Assembly: GCA_949751835.1 (NCBI GenBank)
Contig: CATKHK010000012.1
Span: 310,001-374,000, forward strand
Direction of reading: 5' to 3'
Length of the DNA: 64,000 nucleotides
Source of the DNA: Blepharisma japonicum
Taxonomy: Eukaryota > Ciliophora > Heterotrichea > Heterotrichida > Blepharismidae
The position numbers and the translations under genes are program-made. Of this stretch, positions 12,074 through 24,233 are shown piece by piece (within the stretch, counting starts at the first letter, position 1; each line of letters starts with the position of its first letter). The notes under the pieces are model-generated. The model worked only from the letters and a program-made list of their open reading frames with translations, did no database searches and was not told the origin of the DNA.

Positions 12074-12978
12074 ATTCATAATTAAAAGTTTTAGTCATTT
12101 TGAAAATTTTAATTATTTTTCCTAAACAATATCGATATAAATAAGCCAAAACTTGGCTTCATTTGATATTGAGTTTGGCTATCTGTATTTTTCTCTTTCT
12201 TCGAGTTCTTTCCATTTTCGGTGTTTTTCACCCTGATGGTCATTTCTTTCAAATTTGCTACTGGTTGAATTCTTGCCCTTTTCTGTAAATTTCCTCTTCA
12301 TGTTGTTGCTTCTCATCACTTTATCCCTCGATTTTCTCATCGGTGTGCTCTCTACATTTTCTATCAGAATTTCCATCAATATTTTCTTAAGTTTTTCCTT
12401 CTGCATTTTCTTTAGCTTGGATTGCATCTTCTCCAAAAAAATTCCACATCACCATGCATTTCTTTTCCCCACCTTGCTTTTCCTTAGTCACTTTTAAACA
12501 CATCTCCTCATACTGTTTTTCTTTTATGATTTTAAGCAAATCTCAGACGATCAGAGACGCATAGATCCTGTGGTTCTGATAAACTCCCCATAATCCACGC
12601 CTCACCTTTGAGTCCTGCCGCTCAGGCCAACAGTTTTTCATCCATATCTCATTCTGTCTCCTCCATTTCGTCATCATATTCTTCACCTTCAGTAATAATT
12701 TCAAGATACAAATTGCAGAATTTTTGTTTACTAAATTTTAAAATAAAATTAGGGGAAAAATCCATTTGTTTAAATATTTCCTGCATAATGCGCAGTTTCA
12801 AGCTTCTCTTAAGTTTAAAAACCTCCTGATATATAGCTGGCTTAATGGTAAAAAGTATTAAAAATTTTAAATTTTAACCTAAGAGCCCTAAAGCTTTAGG
12901 GAATCTGCTAGAAAAAAATGAGAAAATAGGGTAAGTTTAATCTCATTAGATAGAATTTAAGTTTATTAAATAAATAAT
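12074..12978. other. Gene-poor stretch with coding-like fragments on the minus strand
   Basis: Apart from the 84-codon frame listed separately (12532-12786), the minus strand at about 12180-12470 is purine-rich and stays open in one frame for about 85 codons. The product is lysine- and glutamate-rich and low in complexity, which may simply reflect base bias. Another minus frame over the same bases looks protein-like only if TAA/TAG are read as Gln. I see no recognisable domain. Confidence 0.35.
12532..12786 (-). CDS. Possible small ORF or gene remnant, acidic
   Basis: An 84-codon frame from ATG at 12786 to TAA at 12532 with three TGA codons read as Trp. The same frame is also open about 90 bases upstream of the ATG. 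The middle is strongly acidic (GEEYDDEMEETEWDMDEK) followed by LLAWAAGL. It looks like the end of a real protein more than chance, but there is no recognised family, and it lies in a region full of broken genes. It may be a remnant. Confidence 0.3.
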
Positions 12979-13518
12979 TTAACCTGCAATTCCCATAACG
13001 CAACAGCACCAAGCTGATATTAAAATGCAGCATTTATCTAATTTTCCTTGAAATTGATTTTTGCAGATCGTGCAAAAGCCGCCTTTGTGATATGTATATT
13101 TTCTGCAGTTTGAGCAAGCTTTTAAATGAGATTTCTTGGATCCTTGTGTTAGTTGTCCATGAAGTCTTTCTTTAACTTTCCTTCTCTTTTTGAGGTCAGA
13201 TAAATTTTTCCCCAAATTTTCTGTATTTTGGTTATCAGAATTTTTGCTAAATATTGTTAGTTCTTGAAGGGAATTTGGCCCTATTGCATCGTTATAGGGT
13301 AAGACCACTCTGCTTTTGTGAGATCTTATTGGATATGCATTTTCTGTTCCTGAAGTCTTATTTTCTCTCCCAGCTTTATATTTCTGGGAAGCTTTGCTAA
13401 AATGATGAAGTCTTTCTATATTGTTAGAGGAAGAAGAAGCATGGTTTTCATCTAGATAAGCCTCTTCTATTGAATTTTCTAGCGTTGGAGTTTGAGCTAC
13501 ACTACTTATATGGTTCAT
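12979..13518 (-). CDS. Hypothetical protein with C-terminal cysteine pairs
   Basis: 179 residues, ATG at 13518, TAA at 12979. I do not recognise it. The first 110 residues are polar, rich in Ser, Asn and Lys and likely disordered. The C-terminal part has CSNCRKYTYHKGGFCTIC, two CxxC pairs spaced like a small zinc ribbon, then a Cys-rich hydrophobic end (KCCILISAWCCCVMGIAG) that could be lipid-modified or membrane-associated. It is the last clean frame before the rearranged region, and convergent neighbours give no functional hint. Confidence 0.6.
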   Translation of the reverse strand: MNHISSVAQTPTLENSIEEAYLDENHASSSSNNIERLHHFSKASQKYKAGRENKTSGTENAYPIRSHKSRVVLPYNDAIGPNSLQELTIFSKNSDNQNTENLGKNLSDLKKRRKVKERLHGQLTQGSKKSHLKACSNCRKYTYHKGGFCTICKNQFQGKLDKCCILISAWCCCVMGIAG

Positions 13519-13799
13519 TTTATTCGAAAAAAATTTCTATGCATTAAATTTTAATGCTAAAATTTTTTTTCACTTTGCTTAGAAAAGTTACTTTTTAGGA
13601 TTCTTAATGCAAACTTATGTCAATATAAATTCCTAAAAGTGTTGAATAAGCTTCAGGCTTCACTGAAATCGCTGATTTGAGTGCTTTTTCACATTAAATT
13701 CATTAAAACAGAAAAATATTTTTTAAAAGTATTTAAAAACTTTATTATTGTTTTAAAATCTAATGCAATTATATATAACACAATCAAGCAGCAGCCTTT

Positions 13800-15602
13800 T
13801 TAAAGATTAATCATCACGTTTTTATTTAAATTGAATTGATAATATTTGTCAGGTTTTCTACATCCAATTAAGATTTCTCTTCTATTATGTGAACAATAGA
13901 CTTGATTATACTTTATACCAATTATTGAATTTCCTATCTGTTCCCAAGCAGTTTCATCTCAAAATTTACTTTCATAAATTTTTCCATAACTACACTCAAT
14001 TAGGTATAATTTTCCCAGATCTATCAAAATCTTTCTTTTATTTTCAGAAAATCTAAAAGGAATTCTTGCGTATGAATTGCTGCTAATTGAATATCGCAAA
14101 AGATTGCAAGACATCGCACCGGAAATCAAAATATCTCCATTAAATACAATAGAATTGCAAGAGAAATCAGAATTTGGTAATGGTCTTAATTGGATTCACT
14201 GATTTTTATCCAAGTCAAATCTCTCTGAAAGAGTTAAGTCACTATAAATGTCTATTCCGCCAAAGCAATAAATATTTCTATTAAAATAAATAGCAGAAGA
14301 ATAGGAGCAAGGAGTTCCAGATGGGAGCATCCGAACTCTAAAATTCTCATCAATTATCAGTGAAACCCCAGAAGGTGGATAGCCCTTGCCAAAACAAAAG
14401 ATTTCATGGTTTGGAAGTTGAGCGACACATGTGCATTCATCGACTCATTCTGGAGTATTTATTACTTTAACTTCTTCTATTCCATTTTCTGCATCATATA
14501 TAACCAGATTGATTCTTGTATTCTTATCTCTCTCAATAAGGTAAATAGGCATCATTTGGTAAGCTCTACTAATTGGTAAGTCAGAATTATCAATTCTTTG
14601 GTCATATGACCAAGTTTTTCTTAAATATCGCTTGGCTTCTGAGTCTTTCGCTAAATTTATTGCATCTATCTCTTGAAGGGATAAGTGATTTTTACTATAA
14701 TCTCCAGCAAAATTTTGGAGTTTGTTTTGAACTTCTCAATGAAGCTCTTCCCTTCAATTTTCAAGCTCTCTTTTGCTCTTTTCAATATTCCTTTTTAAGT
14801 CGGAAAGAGACTCTTTGATTTCTCTTATTTGATCTATAGTCATATTTCTAGATTGATCATTCCCTCTAACTGCTATTTCTATTTTTAAGAGTGAATCTAT
14901 AAATATTTTGAATTTATCATTAATCAAGCAGTCAATCATTTTCTCAATTTCTGGGCTCAATCCAAAAATCATTCTAGAAGTGTTTTGGGCTTTAGATTCT
15001 GCTTGATTTCGAATTCATTCAGCAGATTTAATGCTTAACTCTTCTTTGAGGACGCTTTTATTATCAAGAGCTTTTCCCAATTCTTCATATAGTCATTTTA
15101 CTTCATCGTCTTTTTCTTTAAACTTGCTTGCAAAATGCTCTAAACTTGCTTTCAAAGACTCAATCTGATTATTTTGGCTTTTAATAGTCTTTTCATATTC
15201 ATCTAGCTTACTTTCATATAAAAGATTTCTTTCTTTTTCGACATTTAACGAATTGCTTATGCTTTCAAACTGCTCTTTATCCTTTCTAATGCAGTCTTCA
15301 AAGTAAGCTTCTTTCATTTTGATAGCCTCAATTAAATCCCTTTTAATTTGATTTTCCCTTTGAATTTCAGGCATTGCTTCCTTGAAGCGTTGAATTATTG
15401 CCTTTAGCCTATGATTATCAATTAAGAATGTATTTTTCAAATTTTCGTTAGTTAAAGGGCTGGTTTTCTGTCTTTTGAATCAAGCAGTAATCGCTGCCCG
15501 TTCATAACTATGCCCATCCGGTGCTATAACTGGGTCTTCCATTAGATCACCTGTTATCGGACAGCAATAATCACTCGGGATATCAATAAAATATTCAGCC
15601 AT
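13800..15602 (-). CDS. U-box / coiled-coil / kelch-like E3 ubiquitin ligase
   Basis: 600 codons from ATG at 15602 to TAA at 13800, with TGA as Trp. Residues about 5-75 are a U-box: [41 protein letters not shown] and a following LKAIIQRF. The invariant Trp of the U-box is a TGA codon. Residues about 75-280 form coiled coils. The C-terminal 300 residues contain kelch-like repeats with CFGKG and CFGG motifs. U-box proteins recruit E2 enzymes, and kelch-type propellers commonly bind the substrate, so this is probably a cytoplasmic ubiquitin ligase; the target is unknown. It is the intact relative of the split gene at 4726-6296 plus 11622-12073 and lies in the opposite orientation to it. Confidence 0.85.
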
Positions 15603-16697
15603 TCTTATAATTGTAGAAGAATTAGAACCCGATGCTTCTTTTGGTATAAAATAAACTAGTTGATTTTATAATTTTGATAAAAATAATAGATATGCATATG
15701 TGATGGAGAGAAATAATGCATATTCATCTAAGGCTTTTAATAGCTTATGCCGTAATTTAAAATACCTTTAAGCATTTTAAGACCTTTAGCAATATACTAA
15801 AACTTTGGATTAAGGAATTCGATATAAAGTTTATATTAAAGATATTTTACATTTAATTCTTTTTTAAAATTTATTTAAATATTATTCGTAATTTAAAAAA
15901 TAATTAAATTTAATAAGTAGATTAAATTTTGGATCAGAAGCCGATTTATGAGTTATATAATCAGAAAGCTTTTCCAAATTCTGTTTTAGCTCTAGACTGT
16001 TGGCCTGTTTAAGATGACAGAGTTTTAGCTTCTAGATCTTGATGCAATAATAGTTTTATCGACACTATTTTGATTCAGGAGTATTTTTGAATTTGGTTAA
16101 TTAGATTTATAATTCTTCTTAACCAGCTTCGGAGATTTTATTCTTTAATGCTAGCGATATAATTTTAAACTTGATATTATTATAATTAATTTTCTTGGTA
16201 GCATGAAAAATAAACTGTATTTATTGAAAATAAGTATTGGTGAAAAGACCTCAACTTCATTATTACCCTGGTTTAATGCTCATAAAATGCAATAAATTTT
16301 ACAAGTAAAATATCTTATTTTAATGTATTCTATATAATATATATCCAAAGAAAATGATAACAGATAATACTATTGGATCAATAGTGAGAATCCAACAGTT
16401 TTAGTGACGTAGTAAAAGTGAAAGATTTTTAGTGATATAGTAGATTAGTAAGTTGGAAAAATATAAAAATCCAGTTGAAGGCTTATAAAGCATGGACCTG
16501 TCATTAACATAAATAATTCCAATTAAAATCTATTCCTAATATTCCAAGATAAAAAATTAATAGGTCATAGAGTTTAAATACAGCCTTAATTACCATCAAC
16601 TTGGTATCTAGTTATTATTAAAAGATTTTTAGAAATATTATTGCTATTTATTATTAGATTCTAATTTCAGTAATATTCTTTCTAATTTTAAATAAGT
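15603..16697. other. Long intergenic region, no clear gene
   Basis: About 1.1 kb of AT-rich DNA between the divergent U-box and phospholipase C genes. At about 15930-16080 a plus-strand frame reads LALDCWPV, a stop, DDRVLASRSW, vaguely like one WD40 repeat, but it is short and interrupted. Nothing else is supported. Promoters for both neighbours must lie here. Confidence 0.5.
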
Positions 16698-18938
16698 ATG
16701 GAAACTAAACCTACAAGAGGAAAAACGGGGATAAGAAGTGTTCATTGTGAGCTCCAATACACCGAATATGATAAAAGGATCGCAATCAGCAAAGTAAAGT
16801 ACGGTCTATCAATTTTGAAACTTAATTCTAGAGGTAATCCAAGCCCACGACGTTTTTATCTCCTAGAAAATAACAGCCATATCCTTCAATGAATATCTCC
16901 AAAAAAGCCTCCTCAAGAATCCAGAGTCCACATCCAGCATATTTGAAAAATAGAAATGAATCAGAGCTCAACTAAATTCAGGAAAAAACCGAAGCCTAGA
17001 GCAAAAGGAAAGTCTGCATCAATTTACTACGGGAGCAATGTATTGGACCTTATTTTCAAATCTGAGGAAGAAATGACGATTTGGGTGAGTGGAATTTTAT
17101 ATCTGATTGACCAAATCAAAGAAAAGGATACAACTGATAAGGATAGAGAGGTCATGAATATCCAGATTGCATGGAGTCAAGCGGATAGAGATTTAAGTGG
17201 AGGGTTAGATATTGACGAAGTCAGAAAATCACTGATTGCCTTGAATATTTATGCAAATGAAGATATAATTCAAAAGCTTTTTATAAGCAGTGACGCTGAT
17301 AAAAACGGAATAATCGATCAGCAAGAATTTGATATGCTGATGGAGTCTTTATTAAATAAGCCAGAACTTGATGATATATATATGAGATTTGCTTCTACTA
17401 TAGCAAATCAGGTAGGAATTACTAGAAGATCATTTTTTAATTTCTTAAAAGAAACGCAAGGGATGCAAAATATAGCAAAGCAGGACTCAGATGTGATTTT
17501 TTTAAAATTTTGTGAAGAAACTCCTGAAGGAATTCAATTTATCTCGAAGAAAGGGTTCAGGCTTTATATGTTCAGCCCTAACCATAACTCGATTTTTTCG
17601 CAAGATAAATTTGATATTCACATGGATATGACTCAGCCACTACAAAATTATTATATTGATAGTTCACATAATACGTATCTAGAAGGAAATCAATTAACAG
17701 GGACCTCCAGTGTGGAGCAATACTCGAAAACCCTTTTTCGTGGATGCAGGTGTGTAGAAATAGACATTTGGGATGGACCTAATGGAAACCCCAAAGTTAC
17801 ACATGGGAGGACATTAGTGAATCATATTGAATTCCGAAGTGTAGTTGAAGCAATCAATTTGTGCGCTTTTAACTCTTCTCCTTACCCTGTCATTTTGTCT
17901 CTTGAAAATCATTGCTCTTTTGAGCAGCAAGGAGTGATGGCAGATATATTTTTAGAAATTTTTGGTGACAAAATTTATATACCAGAGCCAGGTGCCACCT
18001 CTTTTCCGTCCCCTGAGGAGCTGAAATATAAAATTCTTATTAAAGGAAAAGTGTCTGCACAGCCAAATGATTTTGACACACAAATTGATGGAGACGAAGA
18101 AGAATTAGGAAGATCTACCTCAAGGTCGCCAAGGACCACAAAACTGAATCCTAAGCTAATATCTCTCATTTCAATAGAAGGGCAAAGAATGGCTATTGGT
18201 GACAGACCTTACCAAATAATGTCTTCAGTCACTGAATCGAAAATGAAAAAATTGGTCGAAAAATATGGGTCAAAATCCATTATAGAGTACCACAAAAAGA
18301 ATTTAACAAGGATATATCCAGCAGGGTCTAGAGTTAGTTCTACCAATTATAATCCGGTTGATTTTTGGCTTGCTGGTTGTCAAGTGTGTGCTTTGAATTA
18401 CCAAAAAGGAGACCTGGGAATGCTCTTAAATTATGGCTGGTTTCAAATAAATGGAGGAATTGGCTATGTTCTAAAGCCCAATATTTTGACTAATGAAAAT
18501 ACATTGTTTGATCCTAACGGCTTGGGAATGGAAAATCCACTATTCACGTTTGAGGTGGAAATAATATCAGCACATGGCTTGCCAAAGTCAGGCAAGGAGC
18601 TAGGACAAATTGTAAACCCTTATGTCGAAATTCAAATCCATGGGACCGAAAAAGACCAAGCAACCTCTTTAACTTCTGTGATCCAGAATAACGGCTTTAA
18701 CCCTATATGAAATGAGGAGTTTACTTTTAAGATAAGAATGCTTGAAATGTCTATGGTTTCTTTCAGAGTTTATTCGAAAACATCTTTCAAGAATCGTTTA
18801 CTTTGCCAGTTTGCAATCCCAATACATTGTATTCGTAGTGGATATAGAATAATACCTCTGCTAGGAAAGCATTTCTTTATTATGCCAAATACATTTTTAC
18901 TTATTAGTACAAGACTTACACCAATATTTAGTAGTTAA
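16698..18938 (+). CDS. Phosphoinositide-specific phospholipase C, delta type
   Basis: 746 residues. It hydrolyses PIP2 to IP3 and diacylglycerol at membranes. The order is PH-like N-terminus (to about residue 85, including GNPSPRRFYLLE), EF-hands with canonical loops DRDLSGGLDIDE (163-174) and DADKNGIIDQQE (199-210), catalytic X domain with IDSSHNTYLEG (His324), CVEIDIWDG (Glu354, Asp356) and HGRTL (His369), a polar linker, Y domain (NPVDFWLAGCQVCALNYQ, FQINGGIGYVLKP) and a C2 domain. The C2 motif NPIWNEEFTF uses TGA for its Trp. Size and order fit the delta class, the ancestral eukaryotic form and the usual one in ciliates. Both catalytic histidines are present, so it should be active and Ca2+-dependent. 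A basic stretch (KFRKKPKPRAKGK) after the PH region could help bind acidic lipid. Confidence 0.95.
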
Positions 18939-19153
18939 TATGTTTTCGTAATACATAAAATGGTTAAGAGCAGCTTTATTGATAATTATTCCATAAAACT
19001 TAGAAATGAATTGAATTAAAATATAAATAACAAAAAATAATAAGGGATGGATTAATTTTTCTTGTTTTACATAAACTTAAAATTTGATTTTAGCTTGCTC
19101 AAAGGCTCTATTAAGTCAAGTGTCTATTTATTTATATAACTTGAGGATTGGAA

Positions 19154-19963
19154 ATGTCGCATCTTAAAAAGTTATCCGATCGACTCGCCGAAAAGCTTGT
19201 ACCAAGTGTGCAGGATATACTGATCTGCAGAAAAAGCCAAAACGATTCTCTTCAAAGCGCAAGCTTCAAGGTGGACTCTTTATCCAAAAAAATCACAAAT
19301 TTTTATATCCCAAGTTTATGCATGACAGCTGCTCATTACGGACTTGCCTCCTTATCAGCTGTCCAAATAGGCTACCCTTATGCATTTTTTGCTATTCTAA
19401 AGGTATTAATTGACGACAAATGGAATGGTTACATCGCAACCCCAGATGATTACAAAGTTTATTTTAATCCAGCCTATTCAGGAAAGTTTGAAAAAAAATT
19501 ATATGGAGAAGAATGCATGAGCTGTCCCAATATCATTGCAGAAGTGTACAGAACAAATAAAATTGACGTCGAATACTTCAATACTTCATGAGAAACAGTG
19601 ACTGAAAGATTGTATGGATTCGAGGCCAGAGTCTTTCAGCATGAATGCGACCACCTTATAGGTCAACTAATTATTAATTTGTCAAGATCTGAAGGAAGGT
19701 GAAAAGAAAAGGAAGAGTTCAAAAAGACAGAAATGGGGAAAGTCATAGAAGAATACCAAAGTAAAATGAATGCTGGTAAAAGAATAATCACACAAATGTA
19801 TAAAGAAAATCCTGAGTTTAAGAAAAAGGTTGATTCAACAGAGGATAAAGAGAAGCTATTTCATGAAATTATTGTCACAAAAGATGTACAAGAAGAAATA
19901 GTAGAAAAACTTAAGAAGGCCCATGATTTGGAACTAAACAAAAACACAAGAAATAAAAAATAA
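19154..19963 (+). CDS. Peptide deformylase-like protein
   Basis: 269 residues from the ATG at 19154 to TAA. Peptide deformylases remove the formyl group from N-terminal formyl-methionine, in eukaryotes usually in mitochondria or plastids. Motif 3 is complete (QHECDHLIGQ, two His and the Glu). Motif 2 is EECMSCPN, keeping the metal-binding Cys but with Glu in place of the usual Gly. Motif 1 is GLASLSAVQIG, longer than the canonical GxGxAAxQ but keeping the Gln. A charged C-terminal extension of about 80 residues is unusual. The N-terminus has alternating basic residues that might target mitochondria. The family is clear, but full activity is less sure because two motifs differ. Confidence 0.85.
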
Positions 19964-19996
19964 TGTAAACTCTTGGATTAGATTTAGAGAGTTAGA

Positions 19997-20230
19997 TTAA
20001 TTTTGCAAAAGCAGCTTTTTTTGAGTGTCAGTTAGTTTGAAATCATGAAGCTTGACGTCAAGCTCACGCTTTATGATTTCTCGAAATGAAATTGCTAAGG
20101 GCCTGTTTTCTTTTTTCTTTTTTGTTTCTTTGAAGAGTTCTTTTAAGCCAAAGTGTCCGACTAAATCACCTTGTAAGAAGTTTGTTGTGGCTTTAGCTGC
20201 TGGATGAGAATTTGATAAATCTTCTTCCAT
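19997..20230 (-). CDS. Small hypothetical protein
   Basis: 77 residues, ATG at 20230, TAA at 19997, converging on the deformylase gene with 33 bases between stops. The sequence is mixed and protein-like, with a C-terminal block RELDVKLHDFKLTDTQKKLL that looks helical. There are no Cys or membrane segments. I do not recognise a family. The compact fit between neighbours and the lack of in-frame TGA make it a plausible real gene. Confidence 0.55.
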   Translation of the reverse strand: MEEDLSNSHPAAKATTNFLQGDLVGHFGLKELFKETKKKKENRPLAISFREIIKRELDVKLHDFKLTDTQKKLLLQN

Positions 20231-20473
20231 TTATAAAATATTTTGATATGGGGTTTTCATTATGATATAAAAAGAGGACTATTTTGCACCAGAAATAATT
20301 TATTAGAAAACCCTTAAGTAGTTGATCAAAATTTAATTTTTAGATTGCTTTTCCCTTAAATTGATTATATACTCCGAATAATTAAAAATAATTAGTGCTT
20401 TGTGGATTTAAAATTAGAAAAGAAGAAACTTTAGAATTATTAGGTAGCTTTTTAATTAGAGCTTCTCATTTAG

Positions 20474-21058
20474 TTATTTATATGATCTTAAACTCTTTTT
20501 AGGTGTATATGGCAATGATAAGCTATTTTTCATATTCATGGTTTTGTAGTAGTGGCTTGGCAATGGAATATCTTCAGAAATTATTACGGACACTCTTTTT
20601 GCCTTTGCCTTTTCTGATATAATTTCCGAGTTTTCATAGTTTTTCTTATTAATCAATCTATTGCTTTTCTTGAATATGATTGGTGTGCAAGTCCCTTGAA
20701 CACTTGAAGATGAGTGAAAATGAAGCTTATTAGGAGAAGAGGGAAAAATTTTTATAGCTAAAGCTGATGATTCTTCAATATCATCCTCAATAGTTTCATT
20801 AATTTCGGTGCTTTGGGTACTTAAACTTCTAACAGATGACCTTTCAAAACCTAGAGTCTGAGAGCATGCCACCAGATTTTTTTCAGATTTCATAAATTCT
20901 ATTGAAGACTTTAGCATCGAGTTTGTGGCTTTAAGCTCATCATTTTCTTCGTAGGCACTGCCAAGTGAGTGTAAAAGATCTTGGATAAGCATTTCAAACC
21001 TTAATTTATTTCTTTCAAGCTCTTCATAGCTACAGTTTTTCAGAATATCTCTGTACAT
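20474..21058 (-). CDS. Hypothetical protein with N-terminal coiled coil
   Basis: 194 residues, ATG at 21058, TAA at 20474. Residues about 10-65 form a short coiled coil (ELERNKLRFEMLIQDLLHSL). The rest is Ser-rich, with charged clusters and probably disordered. No catalytic motif or known domain is seen. It is transcribed divergently from the MFS transporter gene, with 204 bases between the start codons. Confidence 0.6.
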   Translation of the reverse strand: MYRDILKNCSYEELERNKLRFEMLIQDLLHSLGSAYEENDELKATNSMLKSSIEFMKSEKNLVACSQTLGFERSSVRSLSTQSTEINETIEDDIEESSALAIKIFPSSPNKLHFHSSSSVQGTCTPIIFKKSNRLINKKNYENSEIISEKAKAKRVSVIISEDIPLPSHYYKTMNMKNSLSLPYTPKKSLRSYK

Positions 21059-21262
21059 AATTTATATACATATATAAATTTAGAAATTTGATAAAAAAAT
21101 TTAAGTCCACATGAACAGAATTAAGCTAGCAAATTAGAATAAAAATATGAAAACGAAATATTCCAATTCAGCTGTCGTAAAAGTTTGCAGAACTGTTGTG
21201 ACTAAGTTTTATTAGTCTAATATTTTCATATTAGAAAGAAAATTAATTAACGGCCATTTTAA

Positions 21263-22681
21263 ATGAAAGAACATGAAGATCCTGAGCTTGAGCCTCTTGC
21301 AGGGCCAGCGCCTCCTCAAACCACAGCAATTGGATCAATTCTTAGAAGCCTGACCTCTCTATATCGGTCTCCCCGAGATTTATGAATTTTATATATAATT
21401 GAGTTATGCTCCATGAGCAGCTTGGAATTAATTATCATCTGTATGACAACCTACTTAGAAGACGCAATCGGTTTAACAGAAAACCAAGCTGCATTAATTA
21501 TCACTTTTTTCATTTTCCTATCAGCTATTATTTGCATTGTATTTGGGAATTGTATTGATAGGTTTGGAGTAAAAAACACAACAAAGGTGTCACTTTTTAT
21601 CGGAATTTTTGGTTTTGTCTTGCTTTGTGCTGTAACTAATAAATATGCTGTGCAAGCTATAATTTTGCTATTCCATGCCCCTAGTTCAACGCTACTATTA
21701 GGCTGCTTCAAAGTCGGAATAAAGCATTATACCTTAGAAGCTGCAAGAAGTCTTGGATACTCTCTATTCTATATGGTTCTCATAACTTCATCGATAATTG
21801 GAAAAGTTGTTAAAGATTGAATTTGCAATCCACTTGACAATGAAGATATTTTAACTTTCAGATACGTTTTTGGAGTTGCCATTTGTTTCCTGCTAATAGC
21901 TTGGTTCCTTCATTATTTTCTGAGAGAACTTGATTTTCAGGTCTCTGGGACAACAGAAATCGTAAAAGATGACGATCATGGAAATATGTGAAAATTTGTT
22001 AGAAGTGTGCTGATTTTATCATCATTTTGAAGATTAGTCAGGTTTGCCCTCCTAGTTTCCTTTATGAAAGCAGCATATTCACATGTATATGTGACAATTC
22101 CTCTTTATCTCAACGTATCAATTGAATTAGACGCTCATGCTGAATATGCTTTTATAGTCCACAAGCTTACAGTTTTGATAGCTATCCTCCCATTGACATT
22201 TTTAGTCAATTGAATTAGCAATTTTAACTTAATACTCATTGGATCATCAATAACCACTTTATCATTTGCTCCAATCATTATGTATGAAGATCCGACCTAT
22301 TTCAGGGTGTGTCTTTTTGTGTTTTTCCTTTCTATTGGCGAAGCAATTGTGGCACCAAGATTTATAGAGTATGCAATTCAGATTGCTCCAAAAGGAAAAG
22401 AAGCAACATTTTTCTTAATTGCTACATTTCCAATGATTATTTATGTCATTATTGCTGGAGGAGAGTCAGGGAGAGCTATTAAAGAATACTGCAACCCCGC
22501 AAATATTTTTACTGGAACAGAAAATAAATGCAGGTACGTTTGGGTCATTATTTTCGCAATCACCATGGTTTCTGCGGTTTTGCTTTTAACTCTTGTCAAA
22601 TATTTGAAGCAGCCTGAAATTGAGACTCAAAAGTATATATCAATCTCCAAAGAAGCGAAAGATCATAAATCAAGTCAATAA
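21263..22681 (+). CDS. Major facilitator superfamily transporter
   Basis: 472 residues from ATG 21263 to TAA, with TGA codons as Trp in several spans. It has about twelve hydrophobic segments. The loop after span 2 has GNCIDRFGVKNTTK, the MFS signature between spans 2 and 3 (G-x3-D-R-x-G). A long hydrophilic loop (VSGTTEIVKDDDHGN) separates the two halves. Parts of the second half (VFFLSIGEAIVAPRFIEYA) recall proton-coupled oligopeptide transporters, so a small peptide or similar solute is possible, but the substrate cannot be told. It should be an integral membrane protein. Confidence 0.75.
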
Positions 22682-23301
22682 TTAATATTATTATTAGCAA
22701 ATAAGCCACCTTTGAGTCTTTTTATGCCTTCATTCTTGGTATAAAATATCAAATAAAGTATGAGATATAAAGCAAAAATTAATAATCAAGTCAAAATTTT
22801 TTATCTATGCTTAGCTTCTCGTTTACTTGCATGTCTTTTTGCTTGAACATCCAATATCTTCAAAAGCATTGATTAATTAGAATAAATTGCATTAAAATTG
22901 TAGCCTTATAATATAAAAATGCAAAATAAAATGCATTCCGTCTTATTTTTTTAAAAGGATATGGATTTTCATTTTATTTTACATTATTATTAGAATTAAA
23001 TAAAAAGCTATTCTAAACACAGCAAGGAATAATTTGATTTTAACTTTCTAGATCCATTGAAAATTTGATGGTCAAGTTGCATATAATATTTGATAACGCA
23101 GAAGAAGTATAAACCATTCTATAATTAATTACCTCGATATCTTAATTTATTTTATTAATAAAGTAGATTCTTAAGATTTAAGCAAATATTTGACGATTTT
23201 TTTGTTGTGGTACTCTTTTAGAATTTGGCTTGCTTAATCTAGTTTATCCTAGAAAACGCCTATTATCGCTTAAAAAATGCTTATTGCGAATAATTGTAAA
23301 A
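22682..23301. other. Intergenic, no feature seen
   Basis: About 620 bases of AT-rich sequence between two plus-strand membrane-protein genes. Both strands were read with TGA as Trp and no frame of more than about 35 codons with a start looked protein-like. Confidence 0.6.
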
Positions 23302-24123
23302 ATGACTTTAGGCATTGACAATGAAAAACATTTACAAATACTGATTCTTGGCGCCTTAATTTCATTTTTCACAGGAATTATTCTTGGCACAGTCAAAGCT
23401 GATGAATGAACAGAAGCTGCCTGAATAACAGTCATGATACCATTGATAGTTTCTATTGGGATATTACCTATCGCTATGCACTGCTATTTTGATATGACAT
23501 GTCCTAGAGGCAAATCAAGACAATTTGTGCTGATTATCATTTATAACATAGCGATCTCCTTTATTATTTTTGTGATTCTGGGGTCTCTAGTGCTTGATGA
23601 TTATCTCGATATCTCTTGGTCTATAGCGTTAATTCCACTTTGATATGGCTTGCTTGCCTATTTATTATTTATTTGCTTTATGCTCCCTGGCTTACTTAAT
23701 CCTGAGGTTAACATGCAAAGGCAAGCATTTTTACTTTTCCTATGATTTTTTGCATTATGCAGCTTTTTACTTATGCTTATGTTTTACTTGGATGAAGATA
23801 GCCCTGATTCTTTTGCAGTTGTGATCATTCCAGTATTAATTGCTAGTTCCATCCAAATAGTAGTATGGGGAGTATCAAAATACAAGACCTGAAGTGAGAG
23901 TTCAGCTGACAAATTAATTACTACTGAGGTTCTCATCATTTTCATATTGATAATTACAGAAATCCTTATTATTCTCCGAACAGCAGCGAGCTCATCAATT
24001 CCAGCAATAGTCATTGCTACACCAAGTCTTATTTTTCTGCTTTATTGAATAGGCTTCTCGATATACGAAGTCAGCTTTAAAGGAGCAGGTTATGAAACAT
24101 TATCAAATGAAACACTTAATTAA
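23302..24123 (+). CDS. Multi-span membrane protein (possibly TMEM185-like)
   Basis: 273 residues from ATG 23302 to TAA, joined across TGA codons. About eight hydrophobic segments make up most of the protein. The motif DDYLDISWSIALIPLW resembles the segment around the conserved Pro-Leu-Trp of the TMEM185 family, but this is a weak resemblance. There is no signal for transport or catalysis. The short C-terminus is polar. The role is unknown; it could be an organelle or plasma-membrane protein. Confidence 0.7.
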
Positions 24124-24233
24124 TATACATATATTTTAAATCCATTATAAAACTATTCATTATTTAAAAAGCGATGCGTTAAATTAACAGCTTTTCAAAT
24201 CTATTAATTTGTTGAACTTGATTTGAATCATAA

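Noticed and set aside
12255-12497. 80-codon plus-strand frame rich in Phe, Leu and Ser
   Set aside because: It is the antisense of a purine-rich minus strand and shows the typical composition of a shadow frame.
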